A stretch of DNA of 48,780 nt, taken from contig CAJTOZ010000025.1 in NCBI GenBank assembly GCA_910578095.1, forward strand, positions 1-48,780, read 5' to 3'. The DNA comes from an uncultured Muribaculaceae bacterium. Lineage in GTDB: Bacteria > Bacteroidota > Bacteroidia > Bacteroidales > Muribaculaceae. This document shows, one piece after another, positions 35,264-42,141 of the stretch (the stretch's first letter is position 1; the number at the start of each line of letters is the position of its first letter). The position numbers were made by a program, and so were the translations under genes. The notes beneath the pieces were generated by a model that saw only the letters and a program-made list of their open reading frames with translations, was not told the DNA's origin and ran no database searches.

Positions 35264-36210
35264 TCGCGCACCCATTTGGTGTTGTACACGGGTTTCTTCT
35301 GCTTGGAGCGGCTTGACGATGCAGGAGTGGCCACCTTCACGGTGTAGGTCTTGCCGGCTTTGTTGGTGAGCTTGCGGGCGCGTATCCACGGGTTGTCCTC
35401 ACGCAGCTGCCGGTAGCTGATTCCTTGCTTGCGGGCCCATGTGGCCCAGTCGTCCACGGGGCCGCTCACCTTCACTTCCTTGTATTCCTGCGGGAAGTAC
35501 AGCTGTTCGCGGCGCAGGTCGAATCCGTAGGCCGCGGGGTTTTCCATTATAAGCTTCATGGCCATCACGCGAAACATGTAGCGCGATGTCTCATCGGTCA
35601 GGAACAAATCAAACGCATCAGCGGCCTGCTGCTTGTCGAGCTCCGAGCTCACGCGCGCCATGCCGCCATTGTAGGATGCCATCACCGACGACCAGTTGCC
35701 GCCATATTTGCCCAACGCGTTTTTGAGATATCGGCAGGCAGCCGCGGTGGCTTTCTCGATGTTGAAGCGTTCATCCACCTCATCGCCCACTTCAAGGCCA
35801 TACTGGCGCGCGGTGGCGGGCATGAACTGCCATATGCCTCCTGCCTTGGCCGACGATATGGCCCGTGGGTTGAGCGAGCTTTCGATGCAGGCGAGATAGA
35901 GCATGTCGGCGGGCACGCCGTTCTGTTTCAATATGGGCGCTATCACGGGAAACAGCTTGTTGGCGCGTTTTATCACCAACATGGTGTTGCCGTGCGTGTA
36001 GGCCATGGATGTGAGTTCGCGGTCGAGGCGTTCATACATGTCGGTGCGGTCGAGGTCCACCTTTTTTCCGCACAAAGTCATCGAAGCGGGAATATCGGGA
36101 TTGACCACACGTGAAAACACCTTGCTTGATGTGGGTGCCTGGGCCGCGGCCGGCAGCGCTACAGCGCAGGCAGCCGATAGAAGTATGATATGGGCGAAAG
36201 TGATGTTCAT
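35260..36210 (-). CDS. Membrane or periplasmic lytic transglycosylase (SLT family 1)
   Basis: 316 residues. Signal peptide MNITFAHIILLSAACAVALPAAAQA from ATG 36210. The lysozyme-like SLT domain is intact, with catalytic Glu in YLACIESSLNPRAIS near residue 107 and GGIWQFMPATARQYGLEVGD behind it, then KYGGNWSSVMASYNGG near residue 170. Such enzymes cleave the glycan strands of peptidoglycan with anhydro-muramyl product. The C-terminal 80 residues include a LysM-like stretch (WARKQGISYRQLREDNPWI), possibly for wall binding. It overlaps uvrA by 4 bp. Confidence 0.9.
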   Translation of the reverse strand: MNITFAHIILLSAACAVALPAAAQAPTSSKVFSRVVNPDIPASMTLCGKKVDLDRTDMYERLDRELTSMAYTHGNTMLVIKRANKLFPVIAPILKQNGVPADMLYLACIESSLNPRAISSAKAGGIWQFMPATARQYGLEVGDEVDERFNIEKATAAACRYLKNALGKYGGNWSSVMASYNGGMARVSSELDKQQAADAFDLFLTDETSRYMFRVMAMKLIMENPAAYGFDLRREQLYFPQEYKEVKVSGPVDDWATWARKQGISYRQLREDNPWIRARKLTNKAGKTYTVKVATPASSSRSKQKKPVYNTKWVRE

Positions 36211-36256
36211 TTTTTTCTTGCGGGGTTTGGTAGTTGTTAGGAGAGAGAATGGAATG

Positions 36257-37591
36257 TCAGTCGGAGCCCGACGCGCCATAGGCATCGTCATCGCGGGCTC
36301 CTATTATGTTGATGTCGCCGCTGAGGTTGTAAGCCTTGCCATCGGCGCCTCTGGCGCGTATCACATAATAATAAACACCTGGCGAGGCCTTTTTTCCTCC
36401 GATGGTGCCGTCCCATCCCTGCGACGGGTCGGTCAGTGTGATTATCTTGCTGCCCCAGCGGTTGAATATCTCGCAGTGAAACTCTACAATCGACTGATAG
36501 CTCACGCGCCACTCATCGTTGACGCCCGGGCTTGTGTGTGGCGTGAACGCATTGGGGCACAGCAGTTTCGATTCTCCTATCGAAACCTCGTATGTCTCGC
36601 CCGTGTAGCTGCAGGCTCCCGTAGCGTCGGCCGCTGTGAAGCGCACATAGAAAGTGCCGTTCTCGACAAACGTATAGGAAAATTCATCCTGATTGTAGCT
36701 GTTTTCGAGAATGTCGAAATCGGGCGTGCGTGATATCTGCCATTCGCGGTAGGCCACAGCATCGGTCACATCGGCCGCGAACGTTATCTCGCAGGGAGCC
36801 GATCCTCCCAATGATCCGGTGGCCGGGTTCTGCTCGTTTTCGGCATCGCGTTCGGTCTGCACGGCTGTGGTGACAGCCTGCACGGCCACGGCGGCATATG
36901 TGTCGCTTCTCGCCGATGCCTCCTGCTGCCATGCCCTCAGGAAACGGTCGCCCTCCACGCCGAACTGTGTGTCGCACAGCGGCGCGGCCACATAGCTTGA
37001 CGGCGTTATGTAAGGCATCGATACGTTGGTTTCTGCCTGGACATAGCGTCCCGCCTCTTTGTCGGCCACGAGAGTGGTGTACACCACCGAGATATCACGG
37101 TCGAGAGTGATGGCCCGCCCGTTGATGCTGTAGAATTGTATGGGCGCTCCGTCGCCCTCAAATCCCAGAACCACATTGTCGCAAGGATACTCGCCCCCCG
37201 ACGGGTGCAGTCCCGCTATCGTGAAGCGGTGGCCGGAATAGTCGGTGATCCAGTAGCAGTGTTGCCGTCCGGCGTCCTCTATCAGGATGCCGGTGTCGCC
37301 TCCCCTGAGGGTGACAACCGACGATGTTCCCTCCACGCGTGCGGCCACCGGTTCGGCAAATGCCGCGCCGGCCGCTCCGAAGAGGCTCCATGAAGCCGTG
37401 GGCGAAGGGTAGGACACCTCGACACCGGCAGCCGCCGGCAGCACATACACCGCGGCGAGGCCCGTCGAGGCTTCCGGCACCACCTCGACGGGTGTGTCGG
37501 CGCTACCGCGGAAATCAAGAGCCGACGCCGGACAGGCGGCAGCAATCCCGAGGCACAGAATGAGAGATATGTGGCGTGAGAGATAATACAT
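36257..37591 (-). CDS. Type IX secretion (type B) cargo protein with gliding-motility C-terminal domain
   Basis: 444 residues. A signal peptide (MYYLSRHISLILCLGIAAACPASA) precedes low-similarity beta-rich modules; the C-terminal about 90 residues match the CHU_C/gliding-motility-associated type-B sorting domain: LLCPNAFTPHTSPGVNDEWRV, HCEIFNRWGSKIITL and GWDGTIGGKKASPGVYYYVI. Type IX secretion passes such proteins over the outer membrane. The body also contains a PKD/Ig-like segment (YREWQISRTPDFDI..SYTFVENGTFYVRFTA). The substrate or adhesion target is unknown. It is the first gene of a minus-strand run with the transglycosylase and uvrA; a TAATTTTG -7 box lies at 37610-37617. Confidence 0.82.
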   Translation of the reverse strand: MYYLSRHISLILCLGIAAACPASALDFRGSADTPVEVVPEASTGLAAVYVLPAAAGVEVSYPSPTASWSLFGAAGAAFAEPVAARVEGTSSVVTLRGGDTGILIEDAGRQHCYWITDYSGHRFTIAGLHPSGGEYPCDNVVLGFEGDGAPIQFYSINGRAITLDRDISVVYTTLVADKEAGRYVQAETNVSMPYITPSSYVAAPLCDTQFGVEGDRFLRAWQQEASARSDTYAAVAVQAVTTAVQTERDAENEQNPATGSLGGSAPCEITFAADVTDAVAYREWQISRTPDFDILENSYNQDEFSYTFVENGTFYVRFTAADATGACSYTGETYEVSIGESKLLCPNAFTPHTSPGVNDEWRVSYQSIVEFHCEIFNRWGSKIITLTDPSQGWDGTIGGKKASPGVYYYVIRARGADGKAYNLSGDINIIGARDDDAYGASGSD

Positions 37592-37609
37592 TGCAGGGTG
37601 TTTAGCCTA

Positions 37610-37617
37610 CAAAATTA
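37610..37617 (-). promoter_or_regulatory. -7 box for the type IX cargo gene
   Basis: TAATTTTG on the minus strand, 18 bp before the ATG at 37591. A TTTG at 37642-37639 lies 21 bp upstream, a slightly long spacer. Confidence 0.5.
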
Positions 37618-37659
37618 CAAAATATCCCATATATATGCAAACATCCCGCTATCCTGGGT

Positions 37660-38478
37660 CTAATTGCCGCAACGGCGGTACTCCCCGGGCGACATCCCTG
37701 TGTTCTGCCGGAAATAGCGGCCGAAAAACGATTGGTTCGGGAAATGCAGGGCGCACGCCACCTCCTTTATGCTTGTATCGGGATTCGACAGCAGAGTCTT
37801 GGCCTCCGCTATCACGAAACGCGCTATCCAGCCGCCGGGCGACATTCCCGACTTCTCGCGTATGATAGTGGCGAAGTAGCGTGGAGTGAGATTCAGCCGC
37901 GATGCGTAGAAACTCACCTCGCGCTGCTCGCGGAAGTGGGTGGACAGTTCCGACAGAAACCGCATGAACACCGTGTCGGCGCGGCTCGGCTGCTGAGCCT
38001 CGGCCGGAGTATGCGACACGTAGGCATCCATTATCTCAAACATCAGCGTCTGCGTGAGCGCCAGCACGATGCGGTCGGCAAACACTGACGCCTCCGTGCG
38101 GCGGCTGCGCACCAGCTCAACCATGCGCAGCACACGCGCAAACTGTTCGGCAGTGAGCGAGAAGCAAGGGTTGGCGCGTATCTGGGTGAGGCGTTGAGTA
38201 TGGCTCACAGCCTCCAGAGCCTTCAGCACCAATTCGAAATCGGCCATGCCGCCCACGCCCTGCAGATTGGGCGTGCATGAGCTCACCGTGATATGCGCCA
38301 GGGTGGGGTATATGAATAAATCACCGGGATGCAGCACATACTTGCTATGGTCCATCTCCAACGTCACGGAGCCCGCCGTGCACAGCATGAAAGCGTTCTG
38401 GCTCGGATGCACGGTGCTCAGGCGCGCCGTTATGGATGTAGCGTCTACGTCGAAAATGTCTACTACCGGTGGTTTCAT
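37660..38478 (-). CDS. AraC family transcriptional regulator
   Basis: 272 residues. An N-terminal cupin-like ligand domain (SVTLEMDHSKYVLHPGDLFIYP near residues 35-54) and a C-terminal AraC DNA-binding domain with two helix-turn-helix units (VSFYASRLNLTPRYFATIIREKSG near residue 185, then IKEVACALHFPNQSFFGRYFRQNTGMSPGEYR). Its effector and targets are unknown. It lies downstream-to-downstream next to the type IX cargo gene and is divergent from trpB, so trpB or itself are possible targets. A TATTTTTG -7 box (minus, 38507-38514) lies upstream. Confidence 0.92.
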   Translation of the reverse strand: MKPPVVDIFDVDATSITARLSTVHPSQNAFMLCTAGSVTLEMDHSKYVLHPGDLFIYPTLAHITVSSCTPNLQGVGGMADFELVLKALEAVSHTQRLTQIRANPCFSLTAEQFARVLRMVELVRSRRTEASVFADRIVLALTQTLMFEIMDAYVSHTPAEAQQPSRADTVFMRFLSELSTHFREQREVSFYASRLNLTPRYFATIIREKSGMSPGGWIARFVIAEAKTLLSNPDTSIKEVACALHFPNQSFFGRYFRQNTGMSPGEYRRCGN

Positions 38479-38618
38479 CTGATTTTTTTATTGCGATTTT
38501 AATATGCAAAAATAGCAAAATTGCAGTTATTTCACGCGATTATTTTTCAATATTCCTAAAAACATCCCAAACGGCCACGTAATTGGTGCTTTTGGATAGT
38601 GTGGGACATGTCGCTGAA

Positions 38619-38650
38619 TTTGGATTATGGGTGTGAATATGCTATATTTG
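38619..38650 (+). promoter_or_regulatory. Promoter for trpB2
   Basis: TTTG (38619-38622), 20 bp spacer, TATATTTG (38643-38650), about 43 bp before the ATG at 38693. Confidence 0.68.
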
Positions 38651-38692
38651 CAACCGTAAACATCAACAAAACTCTATAAAAAGCGTCAGATT

Positions 38693-40027
38693 ATGAGCGA
38701 AAAGAAAAAACGATATATGCTGTCCGAGGACGATATCCCGCGCCGCTGGTACAACATCCAGGCGGAAATGCCGGTGAAACCGATGCCACCGCTCAATCCT
38801 GCCACAAAAGAGCCCCTGAAAGCAGAGGACCTTTATCCTATATTTGCCGAAGAACTCTGCCGCCAGGAACTGAACCAGAAGGATGCATGGATCGACATCC
38901 CCGAGGAAGTGCGCGAGATGTACAAATACTATCGCTCAACGCCCCTCGTGCGGGCCTACGGATTGGAAAAAGCCCTCGGCACGCCTGCCCACATATACTT
39001 TAAAAACGAGAGCGTAAGCCCCATGGGCTCCCACAAACTCAACTCCGCGATTCCGCAGGCCTACTACTGCCGCGAGGAAGGCGTCACCAATGTGACCACC
39101 GAGACCGGAGCCGGGCAATGGGGCGCCTCGCTGGCCTACGCCGCGCGCCTGTTCGGCCTGGAAGCAGCCGTGTATCAGGTGAAAATCAGCTATGAACAGA
39201 AACCCTACCGCCGCAGCATGATGCAGACCTTCGGGGCGCAGGTGACACCTTCGCCATCCATGTCCACGCGCGCCGGCAAGGATATTCTCACCGCCAACCC
39301 CAATCATCAGGGCTCACTCGGCACAGCCATCTCAGAAGCCGTGGAACTCGCCCGCACCACTCCCGGCTGCAAATACACTCTCGGCTCCGTACTGAGCCAC
39401 GTCACTCTGCATCAGACCGTCATCGGCCTGGAAGCGGAAAAGCAGATGGCTATGGCCGGCGAATATCCCGATGTGGTGATAGCATGCTTCGGTGGCGGCT
39501 CCAACTTTGGCGGCATCGCATTTCCGTTCATGCGCCACAATTTCACCGGCGAGCGCCACACACGCTTCGTGGCTGCCGAACCGGCATCATGTCCCAAACT
39601 CACCCGCGGCGAATTCCGCTACGACTTCGGCGACGAAGCAGGCTACACACCCCTCCTGCCCATGTTCACACTCGGCCACGACTTCATGCCGCCGAACGTG
39701 CATGCCGGAGGACTGCGCTACCATGGCGCAGGCGTCATCGTATCGCAACTGCTGAAAGACGGCCTCATGGAAGCTGTCGACATCGAGCAGATAGAATCCT
39801 TCGACGCCGGAGTGCTCTTCGCCCGCGCCGAGGGCATCATCCCTGCGCCCGAATCGTGCCATGCCATAGCCGCCACCGTGCGCGAAGCCCTCGAATGCAA
39901 AAAGACCGGCGAAGAAAAAGTAATACTCTTCAACCTCTCCGGCCACGGCCTGATAGACATGGCGTCCTACGACAAGTATCTCGCCGGCGACCTCGTAAAC
40001 TACGAATACAAGCCCAAAAAGGCCTGA
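38693..40027 (+). CDS. trpB: Tryptophan synthase beta chain, TrpB2-type
   Basis: 444 residues, longer than the classical TrpB (about 395) and of the TrpB2 group (TIGR01415-like). It joins indole and serine in a PLP reaction. PLP lysine is in MGSHKLNSAIPQAYY near residue 114, with ETGAGQWGASLAYA near residue 142 and the phosphate loop CFGGGSNFGGIAFP near residue 266. TrpB2 enzymes usually lack a trpA partner; none is nearby, so it may work as a stand-alone indole-salvage or serine-dehydratase-like enzyme (family knowledge, inference here). A good promoter lies upstream. Confidence 0.93.
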   Translation: MSEKKKRYMLSEDDIPRRWYNIQAEMPVKPMPPLNPATKEPLKAEDLYPIFAEELCRQELNQKDAWIDIPEEVREMYKYYRSTPLVRAYGLEKALGTPAHIYFKNESVSPMGSHKLNSAIPQAYYCREEGVTNVTTETGAGQWGASLAYAARLFGLEAAVYQVKISYEQKPYRRSMMQTFGAQVTPSPSMSTRAGKDILTANPNHQGSLGTAISEAVELARTTPGCKYTLGSVLSHVTLHQTVIGLEAEKQMAMAGEYPDVVIACFGGGSNFGGIAFPFMRHNFTGERHTRFVAAEPASCPKLTRGEFRYDFGDEAGYTPLLPMFTLGHDFMPPNVHAGGLRYHGAGVIVSQLLKDGLMEAVDIEQIESFDAGVLFARAEGIIPAPESCHAIAATVREALECKKTGEEKVILFNLSGHGLIDMASYDKYLAGDLVNYEYKPKKA

Positions 40028-40061
40028 AAAGCCTGATACCCGAAAACCGTACAGACACAAC

Positions 40062-40093
40062 GTAGGCCGTTCCTCACAGCAGGGGCGGCCTAC
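40062..40093. terminator. Stem-loop between trpB2 and the HD-domain gene
   Basis: GTAGGCCG (40062-40069)/CGGCCTAC (40086-40093) forms a perfect 8-bp stem with a 16-nt loop that can extend it. It has no long T-run on the plus side and overlaps the stop codon of the convergent gene; a bidirectional terminator is possible. Confidence 0.5.
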
Positions 40094-40722
40094 ATGTCAT
40101 CCAGATCCTCCGCCGTGCGCTCCATAAGGCTCGCCGCCAGCGAGTCGGCAGTATGGATTATAGACACCAACGGATACAGCTTCCGCGCCGTGTCGTAGCT
40201 GCGCGTGTCCTCCAGGCTGTTCATGTTTATGCCCCAGGCGCCCATGTGCCAGCGTATAGCCAGCATCTCATCGTCGTTCAGCGCCAGGCCCGCGCACAGC
40301 AGCCATATCACACTCTTCTCGCCGTGTCCCATCGGAAAATTCTTGTAGCTCACCTTGTAGCCCTCGCTGTCCACCCAGTTGCCCAGTTGGTCGCGCCGTT
40401 TCTTCACACTACGCTTGTAAATATCGGCTTTGCACACATCGTGCAGCAGCGCGGCTATAGCCACACTCTCCTGTTTCACCTCCCCCTCCAGTGCAGGCTC
40501 AAGCGCCTTCATGCTCTCAAGCACAGCCATGGCGGCATGATAGGTGTTCAGAGAGTGGCGAACCAGTCCACCCGCCGTGTTCAGATGATGTCCCGCCGAT
40601 GCCGGAGCCTCATAAAATCCCAGCTTCTCCAGATCCTCCAGCACATAGTCCATACCCTCGCGGCCCGTCGCCTTCAGCAGCGCCACAAACTCCTCCTTAT
40701 CTTTCGTTCTATCCATACTCAT
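40090..40722 (-). CDS. HD-domain phosphohydrolase
   Basis: 210 residues. It carries HHLNTAGGLVRHSLNTYHAA near residue 44 and ALLHDVCKADIYKRS near residue 91: the H...HD arrangement of metal-dependent HD hydrolases, plus a later HTADS (near residue 195). Substrate not known; close homologues are annotated only as HD family hydrolases. The start is set to ATG 40722 (MSMDRTKDK); a second ATG two codons on is equally possible. It is convergent with trpB2 and is followed (upstream side) by the tracrRNA on the same strand. Confidence 0.85.
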   Translation of the reverse strand: MSMDRTKDKEEFVALLKATGREGMDYVLEDLEKLGFYEAPASAGHHLNTAGGLVRHSLNTYHAAMAVLESMKALEPALEGEVKQESVAIAALLHDVCKADIYKRSVKKRRDQLGNWVDSEGYKVSYKNFPMGHGEKSVIWLLCAGLALNDDEMLAIRWHMGAWGINMNSLEDTRSYDTARKLYPLVSIIHTADSLAASLMERTAEDLDDM

Positions 40723-40837
40723 CTCTTGATTTTTCTGCAAATTTCGCCAAAATTTCCGAATCCGCAATGTTTTCCCGAAACATAGATATTTATCAGATAT
40801 TTTTCGTAAATTTACGGCGTAGCTTTATAAGGAATGC

Positions 40838-40875
40838 AAAAAAAGAAAGAGCCACCCGACGGGCAGCCTCTTTCT
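40838..40875 (-). terminator. tracrRNA terminator hairpin
   Basis: Arms AGAAAGAG/CTCTTTCT plus an imperfect inner CCACCC/GGGC stem (40844-40875), followed on the minus strand by a T-run (40844-40838). Confidence 0.85.
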
Positions 40876-40929
40876 GAATGTTTTCACAACGGATAAAATC
40901 CTTATTGTGATTTGCCTTTTCTTATTTGC
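40838..40929 (-). ncRNA. tracrRNA of the type II-C CRISPR-Cas system
   Basis: Reading on the minus strand, the anti-repeat ATAAGAAAA-GGCAAATCACAAT (about 40924-40904) is complementary to the first part of the CRISPR repeat (13 bp including a G-U, a small bulge, then 9 bp). Next come a short hairpin GGAT-TTT-ATCC and the segment GTTGTGAAAACATT, and finally a strong terminator hairpin with AGAAAGAG/CTCTTTCT arms followed by TTTTTT. A full TTTG-N19-TATCTTTG promoter sits immediately upstream. The RNA is about 92 nt and is divergent from cas9. The anti-repeat fixes crRNA transcription to the minus strand. Confidence 0.88.
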
Positions 40930-40933
40930 TGTG

Positions 40934-40964
40934 CAAAGATAATACAAATGTAGCTCATCGCAAA
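40934..40964 (-). promoter_or_regulatory. tracrRNA promoter
   Basis: On the minus strand TTTG (40964-40961), exactly 19 bp, TATCTTTG (40941-40934). Predicted start near 40929, at the 5' edge of the anti-repeat. It overlaps the region where a cas9 promoter should lie. Confidence 0.82.
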
Positions 40965-40980
40965 AATATTTTGCAAGATT

Positions 40981-42141
40981 ATGAAAAAAATACTTGGCCT
41001 TGATCTCGGAGTTGGCTCTGTGGGCTGGAGCGCGATAGAAATAGACGACGACAACAATGCGCGCAGATTGCTGGGCATGGGGTCGCGCATCGTACCTCTG
41101 ACAGTCGATGAAACCACAGGCTTCACCAAAGGAAAAGGCGAAAGTGTGTGCCATGCTCGCACCATGAAAAGAAGTATGCGCCGCAATCTCGACCGTTTTC
41201 AGCAGAGGCGCAAGCGTATCGGCATTGTTCTCGGCAATCTTGGTATGAAATTTGCCGACGACTTGCTGAAACTCAGCCCGATGGAGCTGTGGAGCCTGCG
41301 TGCATCAGCCGCTGAAGGCCGAAAACTTACACTTTCCGAAATCGGGCGTGTGGTATTCCATATAAATTCCCGTCGTGGCTACCGTTCCTCTAAAGAAGAA
41401 GCTGCCGGCGATAAAAAGCAATCCGATTATCTCGCAGCTATAGGCGCACGTGCAAAGGAAGCTGACGGCAAGGGGCAGACCCCCGGACAGTATTTTGCCG
41501 AACGCCTGAAACAGTCTGAGACCATCACCGCCGGCGGTAAAGTATATAGCTACAGAATCAAGGAAAAGGTATTTCCGCGCAAGGCCTATGAAAAAGAGCT
41601 GCACACAATTCTGAAGGCGCAGCAAGCCCACTACCCAGATATTCTTACCGATGAGAACATTGCCGAAATTGAAGATGCGGTATTCTATCAGCGCCCGCTC
41701 AAGTCGTGTAAACATCTTGTGTCGCTGTGCGAATTTGAGTCGCGCGAGATAACCGACTCCGATGGCAAGAAGCACCTCGTGGGGCCGCGTGTGGCTCCCG
41801 TGTCGTCGCCGCTGTTTCAGGTAGAGCGTTTGTGGGAGGCGGTCAACAATATTGTGCTTGTAAACAGTCGCAACCGCCGTCGTAAGAACGCCGACATCGC
41901 GCTTTCCCTTTTCGGAGATGCAAGAAAAGAAGCTTATGAATATCGCCTCACGCACGACGAACGTTTGCGTGTGTTTGAATTCCTCAATACACACGCCCAA
42001 ATGAAAGGTTCCGACCTTCTCAAGATTCTCGGACTAAAGAAAGACGATGGTTTCGCCGTGCCCGCAAACATAGCGCGGCATGAAAGGCAACACTACCCGT
42101 GCGGCAATCGAAAAAGCCCTTGCCGGTATGCGTGGGGCTGA
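40981..42141 (+). CDS. cas9: Cas9, N-terminal reading frame (RuvC-I, bridge helix, REC part)
   Basis: This frame starts MKKILGLDLGVGSVGWSAIE, with the RuvC-I catalytic Asp at residue 8, then an Arg-rich bridge helix (RSMRRNLDRFQQRRKR, about residues 63-78) and the II-C-type motif INSRRGYRSSK near residue 128. The recognition lobe follows (LWEAVNNIVLVNSRNRRR). It ends out of frame: after about residue 364 (42074) the downstream protein is in the next frame, and the last residues here (HERQHYPCGNRKSPCRYAWG) are not Cas9-like. The rest of Cas9 is at 42080-44686. Either a frameshift (one extra base) splits the gene, or the sequence has an error. Confidence 0.85.
   Translation: MKKILGLDLGVGSVGWSAIEIDDDNNARRLLGMGSRIVPLTVDETTGFTKGKGESVCHARTMKRSMRRNLDRFQQRRKRIGIVLGNLGMKFADDLLKLSPMELWSLRASAAEGRKLTLSEIGRVVFHINSRRGYRSSKEEAAGDKKQSDYLAAIGARAKEADGKGQTPGQYFAERLKQSETITAGGKVYSYRIKEKVFPRKAYEKELHTILKAQQAHYPDILTDENIAEIEDAVFYQRPLKSCKHLVSLCEFESREITDSDGKKHLVGPRVAPVSSPLFQVERLWEAVNNIVLVNSRNRRRKNADIALSLFGDARKEAYEYRLTHDERLRVFEFLNTHAQMKGSDLLKILGLKKDDGFAVPANIARHERQHYPCGNRKSPCRYAWG

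Noticed and set aside
32534..35347. A 937-codon plus-strand frame opposite uvrA
   Set aside because: It is antisense to a full-length, motif-complete uvrA and has no recognisable domain.
40825..41154. A 109-codon minus-strand frame over the start of cas9
   Set aside because: It runs through the tracrRNA anti-repeat and the antisense of RuvC-I; not a gene.
42065..42110. Programmed +1 frameshift in cas9
   Set aside because: No slippery codon-stop pair or pseudoknot is seen; an ordinary indel, sequence error or internal restart at the ATG is simpler.
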